Part shown: positions 5,398 through 6,306 of the stretch, one piece after another
Numbering within the stretch: the first letter of the stretch is position 1
Layout of the letters: every line of letters starts with the position of its first letter
DNA from: Candidatus Sumerlaeota bacterium
GTDB lineage: Bacteria > Sumerlaeota > Sumerlaeia > MVZB01 > JAJFLK01
DNA: 6,306 bases
Assembly: GCA_021772735.1 (NCBI GenBank)
Contig: JAJFLK010000017.1
Span: 1-6,306, forward strand
Reading direction: 5' to 3'
The notes under the pieces: generated by a model
The model's database searches: none
The model's input: the letters and a program-made list of their open reading frames with translations, nothing else
What the model was told of the DNA's origin: nothing
Program-made: the position numbers and the translations under genes

Positions 5398-6306
5398 ATG
5401 AACGGCGCAGAAAGTATGATCCAAACGAGCCTGGCGGCGGGGGTCGAAGTCTGCTTCGCGAACCCCGGCACGTCGGAGATGTATCTGGTCAAAGCGATCG
5501 ACACCGCGCCGGAGATGCGCGCGGTGCTTGCCCTGTTCGAGGGCGTCGTCTCCGGAGCCGCCGATGGATACGCGCGCATGGCGGGCAAACCCGCCATGAC
5601 CGTCCTGCATTTGGGCGCGGGGCTCGGCAATGCGATCGCGAATCTGCACAACGCCCGACGCGCGCGCACGCCGATGCTCAACGTCGTCGGCGAGATGTCG
5701 GTCGTTCACATCGCGCACGACGCCCCGCTGACCTCCGATATTCAATCCCTGGCCGCGCCGGTCTCGGGCTGGCTTCGCACGCCGCAGACGGCCGGAGCGC
5801 TGGCATCGGATACGGCGGAGGCCATCGCCGCAGCAATGGGACCTCCCAGCCCCTCGGGCCGGATCTCAACCCTGATCGTTCCGACCGACGTCGGCGCGGA
5901 TGAAGCCACCGGCCCGGCCGAGCCGATCGCGCCACAAGCCCCGGCCACGGTCTCGGGTGAAACCGTCAGCGCATGCGCCGAGGCCCTGCGCGGGGGCAAA
6001 AAGACCGGTATCCTGCTGGCGAGCGAAGCCTGCGGCGAGGCCGGACTGCGCGCCGCCGCCCGCGTCGCCGCCGCGACCGGGGCGATGATCTTCACCGAAA
6101 CCTTCATCGCGCGGCTCGAGCGCGGTGCCGGACTGCCGATGCCACGTCGGCTGCCGTATTTCCCCGAAGATGTGCTCGGCACGCTCGCCGGGTTCGATAT
6201 GCTCGTGCTCGCCGGAGCATCGGCGCCGGTCTCGTTTTTCAAATATCCGGATTATCCCAGCGTGCTCTTGCCGGAAGGCTGCGAGACCAAAGCTCTGGCA
6301 ACCGTC
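5398..6306 (+). CDS. thiamine-diphosphate enzyme, acetolactate synthase/benzoylformate decarboxylase-like (3' end outside window)
   Basis: The open frame runs 303 codons to the right edge without a stop; such enzymes are usually about 510-560 residues, so about 60% is present. The N-terminal PYR domain (1 to about 165) shows MNGAESMIQTSLAAGVEVCF, then NPGTSEM (22-28) and LFEGVVSGAADGYARMAG with the cofactor-activating Glu48. HLGAGLGNAIANLHNARRARTP follows, with His71. The central domain starts near 188. This matches ThDP enzymes annotated as acetolactate synthase large subunit in many genomes but not the biosynthetic IlvB proper, so the true substrate is uncertain; a 2-oxoacid decarboxylase or carboligase is likely. 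The start at 5398 is preferred because GAGGGG (5381-5386) lies upstream. An in-frame ATG at 5374 lacks a ribosome site. The C-terminal PP domain with the GDG metal motif lies outside. It is transcribed away from the ArsR gene and is probably functionally unrelated. Confidence 0.9.
   Translation, partial: MNGAESMIQTSLAAGVEVCFANPGTSEMYLVKAIDTAPEMRAVLALFEGVVSGAADGYARMAGKPAMTVLHLGAGLGNAIANLHNARRARTPMLNVVGEMSVVHIAHDAPLTSDIQSLAAPVSGWLRTPQTAGALASDTAEAIAAAMGPPSPSGRISTLIVPTDVGADEATGPAEPIAPQAPATVSGETVSACAEALRGGKKTGILLASEACGEAGLRAAARVAAATGAMIFTETFIARLERGAGLPMPRRLPYFPEDVLGTLAGFDMLVLAGASAPVSFFKYPDYPSVLLPEGCETKALATV

Noticed and set aside
5221..5745. Minus-strand frames opposite the start of the TPP enzyme
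   Set aside because: They are antisense to a well-recognised enzyme and rich in Arg/Ala/Pro as expected for shadow frames.
1..6306. CRISPR arrays, tRNA or rRNA genes, insertion sequences
   Set aside because: I saw no regularly spaced repeats, cloverleaf-type sequence, rRNA motifs, transposase or terminal inverted repeats on reading both strands.

Overview
The window is GC-rich bacterial DNA. The products include Sec-type signal peptides and a membrane-fusion adaptor, so the host is probably a diderm (Gram-negative-type) bacterium. A candidate ECF-type promoter and the general style of the proteins would fit a Planctomycetota-like or other environmental lineage, but nothing in the window fixes the taxon. 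I see no transposase, integrase, CRISPR array, tRNA or rRNA.

Layout. Five certain genes and one candidate small ORF lie on the minus strand. Reading in the direction of transcription from about 5193 down to 1, they are: an ArsR-family repressor (4879-5187); a secreted 261-residue protein with a two-copy His-containing repeat (3919-4704); a candidate 35-codon ORF (3775-3882); and a three-gene ABC exporter of the DevBCA/MacAB type, made of adaptor (2598-3788), FtsX-like permease (1387-2601) and ATPase (662-1390). The exporter genes overlap by ATGA at both junctions. After a 316-nt gap comes a separate secreted Cys/His protein, cut by the left edge (1-345). One gene points the other way: a thiamine-diphosphate enzyme of the acetolactate synthase/benzoylformate decarboxylase type starts at 5398 on the plus strand and runs off the right edge.

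How they may work together. The repressor gene has a recognisable promoter with a perfect 8-bp tandem repeat between its -35 and -10 boxes, which suggests autoregulation. The -10 position predicts transcription starting at or next to the ATG, so the mRNA may be leaderless. Downstream genes on the same strand encode a secreted protein with conserved His and Cys residues and a periplasm-spanning exporter. I infer a small stress-responsive or metal/thiol-responsive export module (ArsR sensor, secreted binding-type protein, DevBCA-like pump). No outer-membrane TolC partner is present and the exported substrate cannot be read from the sequence. The left-hand Cys/His protein seems to have its own promoter, preceded by two phased A-tracts and resembling ECF-sigma promoters. 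The divergent TPP enzyme is probably an unrelated neighbour.
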